64,000 nt of DNA from Synaphobranchus kaupii (GCA_029718625.1 CM056387.1:33943863-34007862), one strand, 5' to 3'; shown: positions 25,014 to 39,500, counted from the stretch's first letter. The notes: generated by a model from the sequence alone, not told the origin. Made by a program: numbers and translations.

Positions 25014-25711
25014 GGCTGTGTCCGAATCAGAGCTCTATCTACTGCGCCCTGTCTCCTGCGAAGAGTGCACTGGCAGAAGTGTGCTGTTTAATGTGCACTG
25101 ATTAGCAGGACGCAAAAAATATCCGCTATACTATTTCCAAACCGTACTGTGGAAGTGTCGTAAGCAGGTCATAAGACGTCCCACCAGTGTTGCCATGTCC
25201 GCGGTTTTACAGCTAAATTGGGATACTTTCAAAGTGCAGTCACGGGTAAAAATTAAAAGTCGCAAAGCACGCACTTATTTTAAAATGTAAAAACATGATG
25301 ATTTCTATTTAAAATAAGTTGGTTTCGATTAAAAATAGCCTATAAATTGGCTAGTTTTGAGTCACCATTTGGCTGGAAATTCTTACAAGATCTGGCAACC
25401 CTGCGCCCCACTCTTGCACTGCCACGTCACGTGTTGTTTTTGTTGTATTTGAAGGATAACGTCAGCGAAGCTGCGCCTCATTTTTCAAAAACGAAACTTC
25501 ACGTCATATTCATGTGACCAAAATGTTTGTGTACTTCTGGAAAAGTGTGCTCCCGAATGTACTCAGCGAAACCCTGGAAGTAAGTGTGTCATCCGGGTGT
25601 TTGAAGTATACTGCAATTTGAAAAAAAATTTGCGTACTCTGCGACTTTCTCGCCCTATCTACTCACCAAGGCTACTCAACAGTGTGGAAGAGTGCTGATT
25701 CGGACACGGCC
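25014..25711. mobile_element. Harbinger-like MITE
   Basis: A 698-bp element with inverted ends GGCTGTGTCCGAATCAG and CTGATTCGGACACGGCC, flanked by TAG on both sides (25011-25013 and 25712-25714). A 3-bp target and GGC-type ends suggest PIF/Harbinger. A TA-target interpretation is also possible. It contains the nested hAT MITE 25185-25403, so its original length was about 470 bp. Confidence 0.8.
25185..25403. mobile_element. Nested hAT MITE
   Basis: Ends CAGTGTTGCCA and TGGCAACCCTG are inverted repeats. The flanks CGTCCCAC (25177-25184) and CGCCCCAC (25404-25411) are an 8-bp duplication with one difference. It lies wholly inside the Harbinger-like element, so it inserted later. Confidence 0.82.
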
Positions 25712-25714
25712 TAG

Positions 25715-26180
25715 GTGAATCTGAACACTGTAGTTTCTTCTTAGTCCTCTGAAGAATGCTTACTTTCACAAGGTTCAGGCTGAAAACTGATGTAAACACA
25801 GTGAACTCCAGTGGCTTTTTTTTATCAGAACCATCAGCTCGATCCCCACCAACTTGAAATGAATCAAAAACAAATGAATTGGTAAATATTTTGAAGTTGG
25901 CTACAATTCCCATAGAATAACAAAACCCTGTGAACGAATAGAGGGCTTTGATCCTGTGGCTGTGGGCGCTGGCGATAAGGGCTTGTACACATTTCAAGGT
26001 GCGCTCAGTGCTTTTTTCCGATAAACTGAAATGCTGCCCTCCCGTCGGGAGCTGTGTCCCCCAAAAAATAAGCCAGGATGTTAGACAAGCCGAACTTTCA
26101 CCTGCTTACAATGAGTGTGGGAACAGCAAACTAAATTTTTGAGGAAGGCATTGGAATCTTGCTTGGACTTAATGCTCCGA
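25715..26180. other. Unassigned stretch
   Basis: No gene is recognised. Confidence 0.4.
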
Positions 26181-27016
26181 ACATGGACGTGCGTGTCTGA
26201 TGGGACCACACGCTCTCCGAACATGGACGTGCGTGTCTGATTGGACCACACGCTCTCCGAACATGGACGTGCGTGTCTGATTGGACCACACGCTCTCCGA
26301 ACATGGACGTGCGTGTCTGATTGGACCACACGCTCTCCGAACATGGACGTGCGTGTCTGATTGGACCACACGCTCTCCGAACATGGACGTGCGTGTCTGA
26401 TTGGACCACACGCTCTCCGAACATGGACGTGCGTGTCTGATTGGACCACACGCTCTCCGAACATGGACGTGCGTGTCTGATTGGACCACACGCTCTCCGA
26501 ACATGGACGTGCGTGTCTGATGGGACCACACGCTCTCCGAACATGGACGTGCGTGTCTGATTGGACCACACGCTCTCCGAACATGGACGTGCGTGTCTGA
26601 TTGGACCACACGCTCTCCGAACATGGACGTGCGTGTCTGATGGGACCACACGCTCTCCGAACATGGACGTGCGTGTCTGATTGGACCACACGCTCTCCGA
26701 ACATGGACGTGCGTGTCTGATTGGACCACACGCTCTCCGAACATGGACGTGCGTGTCTGATTGGACCACACGCTCTCCGAACATGGACGTGCGTGTCTGA
26801 TTGGACCACACGCTCTCCGAACATGGACGTGCGTGTCTGATTGGACCACACGCTCTCCGAACATGGACGTGCGTGTCTGATTGGACCACACGCTCTCCGA
26901 ACATGGACGTGCGTGTCTGATTGGACCACACGCTCTCCGAACATGGACGTGCGTGTCTGATGGGACCACACGCTCTCCGAACATAGACGTGCGTGTCTGA
27001 TTGGACCACATGCTCT
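26181..27016. repeat. 40-bp satellite array, 21 copies
   Basis: Head-to-tail 40-bp units starting ACATGGACGTGCGTGTCTGA and ending in CGCTCTCCGA. Copies are almost identical. The main variant is TGGGACC instead of TTGGACC in copies 1, 9, 12 and 20; the last copy (26981) starts ACATAGACG. Because 40 is not a multiple of three and no minus-strand stop occurs in the unit, all three minus frames stay open for about 280-300 codons as a 40-residue periodic peptide. I regard these as repeat artefacts. Each unit also holds ACGTGCGTG and an inverted CCAAT (ATTGG). Confidence 0.98.
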
Positions 27017-30410
<3,394 letters not shown>

Positions 30411-30500
30411 TCTTAGTGGCGTAGTCTGTAGAGCACTATCCACATGCTCCTTGTGAGCCGCGACATCGCTCTACACTGTACTGTCCAATATAAAAAAATC
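30411..30500 (+). repeat. tRNA-derived SINE, degraded
   Basis: TTAGTGGCGTAGTCTGTAGAG resembles a tRNA A box (TGGCGTAGT core), followed by GAGCCGCGACATCGC in the B-box area, then CTGTCCAATATAAAAAAA as a tail. The layout is that of a tRNA-derived fish SINE. No duplication of flanks was resolved. Confidence 0.55.
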
Positions 30501-30579
30501 AGAAAAAGCCCTAAAACAAAGAAAGCTGAGAGGTACCAGATAGAGAAGGGATTACAGGTCAGAAGGAGCCTGATAGAAC

Positions 30580-30650
30580 CGCACACACACATTTAGCAGA
30601 CAGTCGTATCCAGAGCCACTTACAATGCAAACACAAGTGCAAAGATCAAG
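30580..30650. repeat. Interspersed repeat fragment
   Basis: The phrase TTTAGCAGACAGTCG followed by TATCCAGAGCCACTTACAA is a widespread fish repeat motif. I cannot assign the family. Confidence 0.5.
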
Positions 30651-31140
30651 GATCGAAGCGCAGTAGGCTAATTTCCTTGAGGGGAAAAGTATAGCCTTTA
30701 GAGAGACAGCAAGTGCAAGGGAGTGCAGGCTCAATTGACAACTTGCCAACTATGCTATTGGACATTAAACATTTTCTTTGGACATATTTAAGACAGTGCA
30801 GATTCAGGGCTAGATATTGTCCATTTCATCCTCCTTGCAGCAGAACCCAAAAACAAGGACTGCATTAGCGCACAACCCGAAAGCTACAGTATGTTTGGAG
30901 AATGGGATAGGGCATCTGTTACATTGCAGTACATTCATTGTAAAGACACGCGTACTTCCAAAGCACATAAGGCTTCTGATTCTGAATGTTATAAAATTTA
31001 AAGAAAGAAGAACCTTTGAAAAAAAAACAATGAATAAATGCCAGTTCGGGAACTTTGGTTACATACTTTTTTGCAGTCGTTTGCATTGATAAAGGATTCA
31101 GGATTCAGTAAACATTCTTAGTGAACCAGTCAAGGCACAA
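30651..31140. other. Unassigned stretch
   Basis: No gene is recognised. Confidence 0.4.
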
Positions 31141-31145
31141 AAAAT

Positions 31146-31150
<5 letters not shown>

Positions 31151-31179
<29 letters not shown>
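31151..31179. repeat. (CA)n microsatellite
   Basis: Short CA tract immediately beside the Tc1 insertion at 31188. Confidence 0.95.
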
Positions 31180-31180
<1 letters not shown>

Positions 31181-31187
31181 GTATATA

Positions 31188-32025
31188 CAGTTGAAGTCGG
31201 ATGTTTACATACATTTAGGTTGAAGTCATTAAAACTCATTTTTAACCACTCCACAGATTTCATGTTAGCAAACTACAGTGTTGGCAAGTCAGTTAGGACA
31301 TCTACTTTGTGCATGACACAAGTATTTTTTTTAACAATTGTTTACAGACTATATCACAATTCCAGTGGGCCAGAAGTTTACATACACTAAGTTGACTGTG
31401 CCTTTAAATTTTTAATATTTGGTCGCATATCCTTTGGCTTTGCATGGCGTGACTTCCTGATGTCTGTGACCCAACAACATCAAAAGACTCTTGATATCTT
31501 ATTTTCTGGTACTATAACATCTCTGCATTTGAATGGATCTCTATGGGAATTGGGGGGTGGGACTAGATTTAGCTGTAAATTACACTGGAACAGTATGGAA
31601 CACATGGTTGGCTAAATGGCTGTAAATCATCAAGGGTCTGACGTATCAAACAAGCCTTAAATCATCACTCTGCTGCCAGAAATACAGTAGATATGGATGG
31701 ATAACTTGAAGGGTTTCTTCTCCTGACTTATTTTTCCATAGAGTTCAATAGGAAAATTTGTCAGGAGAAACAATCCTTAAAGTGATCCATCCATATCTAC
31801 TGCATATCTGGCAGTAGATTGATGGTTTGAGGCTCGTATGATACCTCAGACCCTTGATGACTTACAGCTATTTTACCAATCATGTATTCCATACGGTCAT
31901 GTCATGCACAAAGTAGATATCCTAACTGACTTGCCAACACTATAGTTTGCTAACATGAAATCTGTGGTTAAAAATTTGTTTTAATGACTTCAACCTAAGT
32001 GTATGTAAACATCCGACTTCAACTG
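31188..32025. mobile_element. Sleeping Beauty-type Tc1 derivative, non-autonomous
   Basis: An 838-bp element flanked by TA (31186-31187 and 32026-32027). It starts CAGTTGAAGTCGGATG and ends CATCCGACTTCAACTG. The left end has both direct repeats of the IR/DR design: an outer one at 31188 and an inner one near 31370 with AGAAGTTTACATACACT. It shares long blocks with salmonid-type Tc1 left ends (GGCAAGTCAGTTAGGAC, TACTTTGTGCATGACAC). The right end has only the outer repeat. No transposase remains. The middle is a foldback (31590-31895). Confidence 0.93.
31590..31895. repeat. Foldback inside the Tc1 derivative
   Basis: Left arm 31596-31727 and right arm 31760-31891 are reverse complements at roughly 85% identity (for example ATCCATCCATATCTACTG on the right against CAGTAGATATGGATGGAT on the left), with about 32 bp between. 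It was either a MITE that inserted into the element or part of an internal inverted rearrangement. Confidence 0.9.
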
Positions 32026-32027
32026 TA

Positions 32028-32747
32028 TATGCTGTAGGCCTCATTTAAAAGCAGAAGAGCTCAACAGACTATGACCTGCAGGTATATTTGTTTTTTTTCA
32101 GTACTCCAGTGCACTGATAATAAATAAACAAATTCACTTGTAAATGTTAAAAATGAAGCAATGTGTCAAACAGAAGATTCAGGGCCCTGGAGACTTCGCT
32201 GGATCCGTCTGTGATAATCGGATCGTGTTCATATATTCCAGCCAACATGTTGATGGTTTGTGAGGCGAATAATGGCAGGAAATGTGAAGGACAGACTGCT
32301 GGGGCCAGCCAGGGTCAGAAATGAAAGTTCTGCACACTTGCGTCTCAAGATTACAGAGGGTAACCGGCACATTTAAACCCTTAGTTTGGACAGAACACAA
32401 TCCCAAAAGAAATTAAGTGGCATATCAGCGATCAGTGCCACCCAGTATGGTCCTAAATTTCACAGCGAAAACAGACAACCTGAACTGATTGTGCCCCGAG
32501 GATTCTGATTTATTTATTTTTTAAAGTACGCTTACAGGTCTTCAACACGTCAGATCACAGAGCACAAGATCAGGACCTCAAAAGTGACCCCTGGATTCGA
32601 TTTAAACATAGCCAGACCTTTTTGTTCCTTTAGTACAATGACAACTTTCTTTCAGCTCAGTGCTGATGGAATCCAGGGGTTACATTTTGTTTTGTGATAT
32701 TAGTCTGATTTTGTTGTGAATTAATACATTTTATTTTTGTGTGCACT
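32028..32747. other. Unassigned, with a small hairpin
   Basis: A hairpin pairs GACCCCTGGATTC (about 32586) with GAATCCAGGGGTTAC (about 32669). Otherwise nothing is recognised. Confidence 0.45.
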
Positions 32748-32749
32748 TA

Positions 32750-34278
32750 CACTACTCACAAAAAGTTAGGGATATTCGGCTTTCGGGTGAAATTTCAGGA
32801 TGAACCTAAAATGCACTATAACTTTTACAGGTGAAATTAATTTGACCTTCTCTAAACTTTTGAATGCACATGTCCAACTATTCAATGTTTCAGTACTTTT
32901 TGCACAACTTGCTGTTCTCTAACAAGGAGCTGAACGGCAAAATTCACAACAGGTGTTTGATCCATGAATCGACCAATACATTTCCTGGTTCAATTAGAAT
33001 TGGTATTTAAACAGTCCTCTTCATCATGCTGTTCACATTTTGACATCATGAGACCAAGACGACACCTAACAATTGATCAACAGTACCTCGCCATTGCGAG
33101 GCTTCAAACAGGATGTTCTCAGAGGGAAGTGGCCACTGAGCTTAGAGTGTCACAGAGTGTCATCGGCAGGTTGCAACAGAGATACAGAGAGACTGGAAGA
33201 GTCACAGAAAGGCATAGAAGTGGACGTCCTTTGGCCACATCCCACACTGATGACCGCTTCATTGTGAACAGTGCCCTGCGGAACCGGATGATGAATGCCA
33301 CTCAACTCCAGGCACAATTAAGGGAGGTGAGAGGCACCCAAGTGTCACGTCAGACCATTCGAAACCGTTTACATCAGCGTGGTCTGCGTGCTAGACGACC
33401 TGCAAGGGTACCACCACACCACCAGGCACAGGCATCATCGTCTTGCATGGGCCAGGGAGCATTTACGCTGGACGAGGGACCAGTGGGCCTCAGTGCTGTT
33501 CTCTGATGAAAGTCGATTCATGTTGAGCAGAAATGATGGCCGCCAACGATGTTGGAGACGTCAAGGAGAGCGCTATGCATCAGCCACTGTTGTCACCAGA
33601 CGACCCTTTGGTGGTGGCGGTGTTACAGTGTGGGCAGGTGTGTCTAGTCAATACAGAACTGCCCTACACTTTGTGAATGGTACAGTGACAAGCCCATACT
33701 ACCTGAATAACATCATTAATCCAGTCATTGTGCCCCTGCATGAACAACACAGGCCTAATTTCATCTTCATGGACGACAATGCTCCAGCTCATCGAGGTCG
33801 CATCATTAGGGAAAGGCTGCTGGAGACTGGGGTACCTCAAATGGAGTGGCCTGCACTTTCTCCAGACCTGAATCCCATAGAAAACCTATGGGATCAGCTG
33901 ACTCACCGTGTAGAGGCTCGTAACTCTGTACCCCAGAACCTCAATGACCTGAGGGCCTCCCTTCAAGAAGAGTGGGATGCCATGCCTCAGCAGACAATAA
34001 GTCGACTTGTGAACAGCATGAGACGTCGTTGTCAAGCTGTAATTGATGCTCAAGGGCACATGACAAGTTATTGAGACATTGACATTTTTGTTGTGGTATA
34101 CCCACCACTGTTGTTGGCTTTTGTTTCAATAAATTGTTTGAGATGAGGAAATCACCATTGCATGCTTCTACTTAAATGCCCTACTTTCATGATACGTATA
34201 ATATCACTGTAGCGTGAACTTACATTTTCCATAAATTTCACCCGAAAGCCAAATATCCCTAACTTTTTGTGAGTAGTG
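32750..34278 (+). mobile_element. Full-length Tc1/mariner element
   Basis: A 1529-bp element flanked by TA (32748-32749 and 34279-34280). Terminal inverted repeats of about 46 bp differ at one base; they start CACTACTCACAAAAAGTTAG and end CTAACTTTTTGTGAGTAGTG. It encodes one transposase (33048-34074) broken by a single frameshift. Nearly identical ends and a nearly intact gene suggest recent insertion compared with other elements here. Confidence 0.96.
33048..34074 (+). pseudogene. Tc1-type DD34E transposase, one frameshift
   Basis: Cut-and-paste transposase of the Tc1 group, acting in the nucleus on the flanking inverted repeats. The start chosen is ATG 33048 (MRPRRHLT), which gives about 342 codons in total, the usual Tc1 length. 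The N-terminal half has the paired-like helix-turn-helix pair ([31 protein letters not shown]) and an RSGRP hook between them. The catalytic part shows LFSDESRF (first Asp), [11 protein letters not shown] (second Asp) and [10 protein letters not shown] (Glu), with 34 residues between the last two. The frame changes by one base within the CCACCACACCACCA-like tract around 33405-33430, so the first frame ends at 33506 and the second frame carries the rest. No other lesion was seen. Confidence 0.95.
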
Positions 34279-34280
34279 TA

Positions 34281-35289
34281 TGTACATTAAAAATGACTTG
34301 CCAGTTGACGTATTGACCAGAGCCTGTCCCCAGACGGCTGAAATTGTGTTGCTCGTTTCCAGGCAACCGACACACATCAGCACGTGACCCTCGGGTGAAC
34401 TCCTGACCCAACTGAAATAAACATAAGCAATCGTAACACATCAACATCAAAAAAACGGATAACAGCCTTCGGCAGAAAGGCCAAAATCGATAATCTCCCT
34501 TGTGCACAACGGGGAGAGAGAGGCAAAATGGAAAACGTTGTGTTTGTTTGTTGGGCGATGGGGCTGAGATGGGGGTGAGCGCTAACGACACCTGTAAAAT
34601 ATTACACATTTCAGACGTGTCACAGAGGAGCACGGAGCTGGTTTGCCTTGGTGTGAACAGAGATAAATGAGGAAGAGTCTTGAAAGAAACTAAAGCACAC
34701 AAAGCTCTACAAAATGCAACTGAGGAGCTGTAACAAACAAGCTAAGTAACTGCAAAAGCCCGCGGTGAGCACACACACTGACATCGCTGGACCTCCCTAT
34801 CAGGAGATTCGATTTCTCATTCAACTAGAATGGATCACCGAGCCTTTGCAGTATACTTCTCTCATTCCACCCATCTTATTTCTATTTATACATTTTTTTC
34901 AATTAAATAAGATGCATCACAGAGGGATTTACGAAAGACTATTCACCAAAATTTCAGGGAGAGGCAATATCTGAGCAACGGCATTTTAAAAAAGATAAAT
35001 TAAATCCAAAATTCCTAACTGCATTACATATTTCCATTCTGTGTCTTCTGTACAAGCCCAACAGCGTGTTGTAGACCTTCTAAAGTGGGACACCATATCA
35101 CAGCTAGGCGAGGAGCCACTGGTTGCATCTCAACATTCTCAGAATGTTCTGTACTGGAATGGGAGAAGGTGAGACCCCTTCTACTTCCTGGAAGGCTCAA
35201 GCAGGTCACATGACTCAGTCTCACCCAACCGGCATTCTAACGAACACCTGCCCCTGGAGATCTTCTGAGGAGATTCAGGTAAATTTACT
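34281..35289. other. Unassigned stretch
   Basis: No gene is recognised. The 147-codon minus frame at 34259-34702 starts inside the Tc1 terminus and matches nothing known to me. Confidence 0.4.
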
Positions 35290-35441
35290 TAAGCAATAGA
35301 TCATGAGAGAGAGCGTATTATTGGAAATATAATCACTGCGGTGATGTTGCAGCAACGAGACCGAAGGTTGAGTTGCGGAGTACTCTCCGCAGTGATTAAA
35401 CCCAATAACGCACAAATCCTCGAGTGATCTATTGCTTTTAT
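35290..35441. repeat. Palindrome
   Basis: AAGCAATAGATCA at the left pairs with TGATCTATTGCTT at the right, and AATCACTGCGG pairs with CCGCAGTGATT further in. Arms are about 51 bp with scattered mismatches. Confidence 0.85.
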
Positions 35442-35581
35442 AGAACAATGTTACCATAAACGTTTAGTAAGTAATGAAAGAATATTGACACAATATCTTT
35501 TGAATAACTCATTCTTCATTTCGGATTCGCCAAATTGCTGGCACCTTGTTGCCATTGCTATTGTTGTTGTTTATGCTTCCT

Positions 35582-36352
35582 AGGCAACGCTCTATAGAGC
35601 TCCATAGACCCGCCCCCTCCTATCCCTGGCTGGTCCCGGAAGACTGCCGGAAGCCATTACTTTTCCCCACTTCGGGAACAACCACTCACCCTTATGATGA
35701 TATATGACATTGTATGGACCAAAATGTTTACATATATGTGATACATATTCCATTACATACTCATCACTGCATTTTAATCAAATTTTAATCGTATAATTAA
35801 CAAAGTTTGAGAAACATAACTACACTACCCAGAATCCCCGGTCGTACATAGCTAACAAAGTTGCTACCGGGCGGCCGCTCTGCTAGCGAAAATGGCTAAC
35901 ACTCGGTCTGCTCTTGTAACTTATTATGGAAGCTACCGGTCGCTCTGCTATCCAAAATGGCTATCACTTTGTCTTATCATGGGAGAGAAACTAACAGTAT
36001 CACCAAGGGCGAGAATCACTATCAGTCTGGCCATGTCGAAAGTGTCAGCTTTATGGCTTTCACTTCAGCAGTGTGAGCAAGTGAGTAGACCGGATGTTGT
36101 AGTCGTTTTGGTAGTTTTTTTGAAAACGCTCTTGTTGTATATTTGTTGGACATCATTTCAAATTACCAATTTTATAAATTATTTTAAAATATGACAACCC
36201 CTCTCTTGGGTGTTTTGAATGTCTAGCTGCCTGAATATAGAAAAAAAACTTTTTCATTCCACTGACTCCCATTATACTTTTTCCAAAAAGTGGCACCAGA
36301 AGTTCATCACCAAAGTGGGCGGGACTACGGAGCTCTATAGAACGCGTCTACG
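35582..36352. mobile_element. Possible inverted-repeat element
   Basis: The sequence AACGCTCTATAGAGCTCC and the following GACCCGCCCC (35586-35616) is mirrored by GGGCGGGACTACGGAGC and TCTATAGAACGCG (36318-36346). The interior contains a direct duplication of about 70 bp (a GCTACCGG... CGCTCTGCTA phrase at 35862 and 35932) and an ACTACCCAGAATCCCC word typical of fish MITE interiors. Target duplication was not resolved and the true ends may lie further out. Confidence 0.5.
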
Positions 36353-36469
36353 CAATGGCAGTGAGGTTATACGAAACACCAGCACTGGTGGAACGCATCT
36401 CAGCCAATCACGTTACTCGCTCAAATCTCATTGTTGTATAAAACTGATCTAATCCTTTATACATCTGGT

Positions 36470-37812
36470 CATGAATCCCAATCCTTCACCATCCGTCTAT
36501 AAATCCATACATTTTATCCACATGTAATATCTTATATCAAAATATCTACTCATAACTTAACTCCAGAACAGTGTTCATCCACAAGTAACCTGGTGCACAA
36601 TATTTACAGTATCTATATCCTCCTCTCTTTCTGAAATCCAACATCTCTGCCTATAAATCCACCTATCATACATTATAGGCTATCCACATGTAACGTCATA
36701 TAACAAAATATGCATTTGTAACTTAAAGGGATAGTTTGGAATTTTGGACATAATGTCTCAATTACGACTTACCCATGATGTAGTTGATTGATGGAAACCA
36801 TTTTCAGCTAATTCCATGCCGTCCCTTCTTTTGGACATACACACGTTGCTAATGCTAGCGCAACTCTAAGGTAACCGGTAGCATCCACTACCAAACGCAC
36901 TTAAACACTCCACAGTGCACCCAAAGCAAATAAAATACGACGACAGTCTATCTGGGTTATTTTGAGTGTTTATACCATCATTTTGAAGTCAAACTATCGT
37001 TGAATCCTTTACTTTGTGCTGACCTATATTCTCTGTGGAAGTATGGCGGCGGAGCGAACGTGGCCATTGCAACTTGTTTCTCTTCTTTGTTGTTGTAGTC
37101 GACCAGTGCCGGCACTACATTCGTAGGTAACGTAAAGTATCGCTCCGCCTCCGTACTTCCACAGAGAATATAGGTCAGCACAAAGTAAAGGATTCAAAGA
37201 TAGTTTGACTTCAAACTATCTCTGTTCCTGAACACAGTGTTTATCCACAAGTAACTTGGCACTGGTGGACAATACTTGTCTACGTACATCCTCCGATCTT
37301 TCCTATATCAAACTTCTCAGCCAGTAAATCCACCTATCATATATCGACATGTAAAATCATACGTAAAAATATCTGCTTGTAACTTACCTCCAGAACACAG
37401 TGTTTATCCACAAGTAACTTAACACTGGTGCACAATACTTGTCTACGTACATCCTCCTATCTTTTCTATATCAAACTTCTCGGCCAATAAATCCACCTAT
37501 CATATAATATACCCACATGTATCATCATATGTAAAAATATCTATTCGTAACTTACCTCCAGAACACAGTGTTTATCCACAAGTAACTTAACACTGGTGCA
37601 CAATACTTGTCTACGTACATCCTCCTACCTTTCCTATATCAAACTTCTCGGCCAATAAATCCACCTATCATATAATATATCCACATGTATCATCATATGT
37701 AAAAATATCTATTCGAACTTACCTCCAGAACACAGTGTTTATCCACAAGTAACAACACTGGTGCACAATACTTGTCTATATCCTCCTATCCTTCCCATCT
37801 CAAACTTCTCAG
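36470..37812. repeat. 167-bp tandem array, interrupted
   Basis: Units are recognised by CCAGAACACAGTGTTTATCC followed by ACAAGTAAC at about 36564 (diverged), 37229, 37390, 37558 and 37725, giving a period of about 161-168 bp once the MITE at 36727-37222 is removed. Other shared blocks are TACATCCTCCTATC and AAATCCACCTATCATA. It has about five full and two partial copies. The last three are the most similar. Confidence 0.92.
36727..37222. mobile_element. Foldback MITE within the 167-bp array
   Basis: About 496 bp that splits a repeat unit. Short end repeats read GGGATAGTTTGG and CAAACTATCT. The right half is a strong hairpin: 36985-37057 pairs with 37140-37212 almost perfectly over 73 bp (for example TGTGCTGACCTATATTCTC), with about 82 bp between. 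No protein is encoded. Confidence 0.85.
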
Positions 37813-38880
37813 AGGGTTTAAATCCATATCATGTTAATATGGAATATAAACACTCATTCTAGTTAAGCAGCAAGCCAGCGTTATAGGTTCACGGTCACTT
37901 GCATAACTTGGTATTAAAATTTAATCTTAAAATAGGTTAAAATGGTCTCACAAAATGTTTTCTTTCATGGTTAGCTAGCTAGCCATCTACTCCATGTTCT
38001 TCATAACTGCAGCTAGACTGTAAAATCATTGTGAAGCTGCATTCATTCAATTGAGTGCATATATGACGAGATGGGAGCCAACATGACTTACATAGCCAAC
38101 ATACACTGGCTAAATTGAATAAATATAGGACATACTGTATATTCACCAAACTGCAAACTGCTAGCTCAGTGTTCATGTAACTCAGATATCATTATCATAT
38201 GTTTTCTTTACCTTCAACATGTTTGTTGTAGCTGCCGGGGATTTTTTGCTAACATTAAACGTAATTTGTGTGACGCAAAGAACAATTAAAATTAAGATCT
38301 AGGATTTTGGATAGGCTCCAGCCCTACTTACGTTTTGCTGTCCCTGGAACAACTTCATGAACCCCCCAGTATAATCTGTACAATGCTAAGACAGATCTGT
38401 ATTTTTGGTACATATCCACTCGGGCATTGCTCTGACTGCGAGTGGACTTGAAGAGACACTATACCCCGGATGCAATCAGCATTTGCCTTAAACTTCGGCT
38501 TGTTAAGTTTTTTCTTTCTTCTTGAAGAGCTGCTTAGAGAGTCCAGTCCCATTAACATTTCAGCCAGTTCTTCATCTGTAGTTTTTTATGTTCTCCACTT
38601 TCATCCTGCTCTTCCCTTTTTCATCCATCGTTCTTTTTGATTCTGGGATTCACGGACATCCTACTGAGCAGCTACCTCTGGAGACTACAGTTTATAAATT
38701 AATTTGGCTCACTGAAATGTTTCCTTTTATTTGTTTTTAATTTGCATTTTGGGGATGCAAGTTACACCCAGAAGTGTTTATCAGATTTGTCAATATGTTG
38801 CCGGGGACTTTAGCACCTTCCCAGATATTAAATCCTAGATATTAAATGTTATTTAATATTTGCTTCAGAAAATGAAAGAA
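37813..38880. other. Unassigned stretch
   Basis: AT-rich unique DNA. No gene is recognised. Confidence 0.4.
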
Positions 38881-38882
38881 AA

Positions 38883-39003
38883 GTGGACACACACAAACAC
38901 GCCCGCACGGACACATACAAACACGCCCGCACGGACACACACAAACACGCACGCACGTACGCACGCACGCACACGGACGCACGCACGAACGCACGCACAC
39001 AAT
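38883..39003. repeat. Minisatellite/microsatellite tract
   Basis: Three copies of a unit of about 26 bp containing ACAAACACGCCCGCACGG, decaying into (GCAC)n. The Thr/His and Cys/Val open frames are artefacts. Confidence 0.9.
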
Positions 39004-39478
39004 ACACATTTGCATATACAGTACCTATATTTTCATGTGTTTTTAATGTGATCATCGTCTCAACGTCATGGCACAGACAGACTTTCATCAGAGCATGTCA
39101 ACATGTACCAACAGCTGAAATACCAGTGCAGATAACACACTGGAAAACGTATATTATCTACGGACAAAGCTCAGACCTCACATACAGGGGAAGTGTAAAA
39201 AGTGGTTCCCATTGGGACAAGGAGGGAGCGAATGGCAGATGGTTGTGACAGAGCTGCAGTCCTCGGGCCATGGGGGCTTGTGATTTCAGACACAGTGATG
39301 CTTCACTGATTGGCTGTGGATGCCTGTTTTATGGATAAACGCTCCTTTCTTGAGAGAGTAAGACGTCCCGTATCGACCCGGCATGCAGTGATGACAACTC
39401 AGTTTAAGGGCTGTGGTCATGTGACCCTTTAAGGGAGTCAAATGCAACTGCCACTGAATCTGTACAGTATGGTCCATT
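39004..39478. other. Unassigned stretch
   Basis: No gene is recognised. Confidence 0.4.
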
Positions 39479-39500
39479 TGGGGGGGGGGGGGGGGGGGGG
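39479..39500. repeat. Poly-G run
   Basis: About 21 consecutive G. The exact length is probably unreliable. Confidence 0.95.

Noticed and set aside
30411..30500. Functional tRNA gene
   Set aside because: The A-box-like part is present, but the cloverleaf cannot be completed and a SINE-like tail follows.
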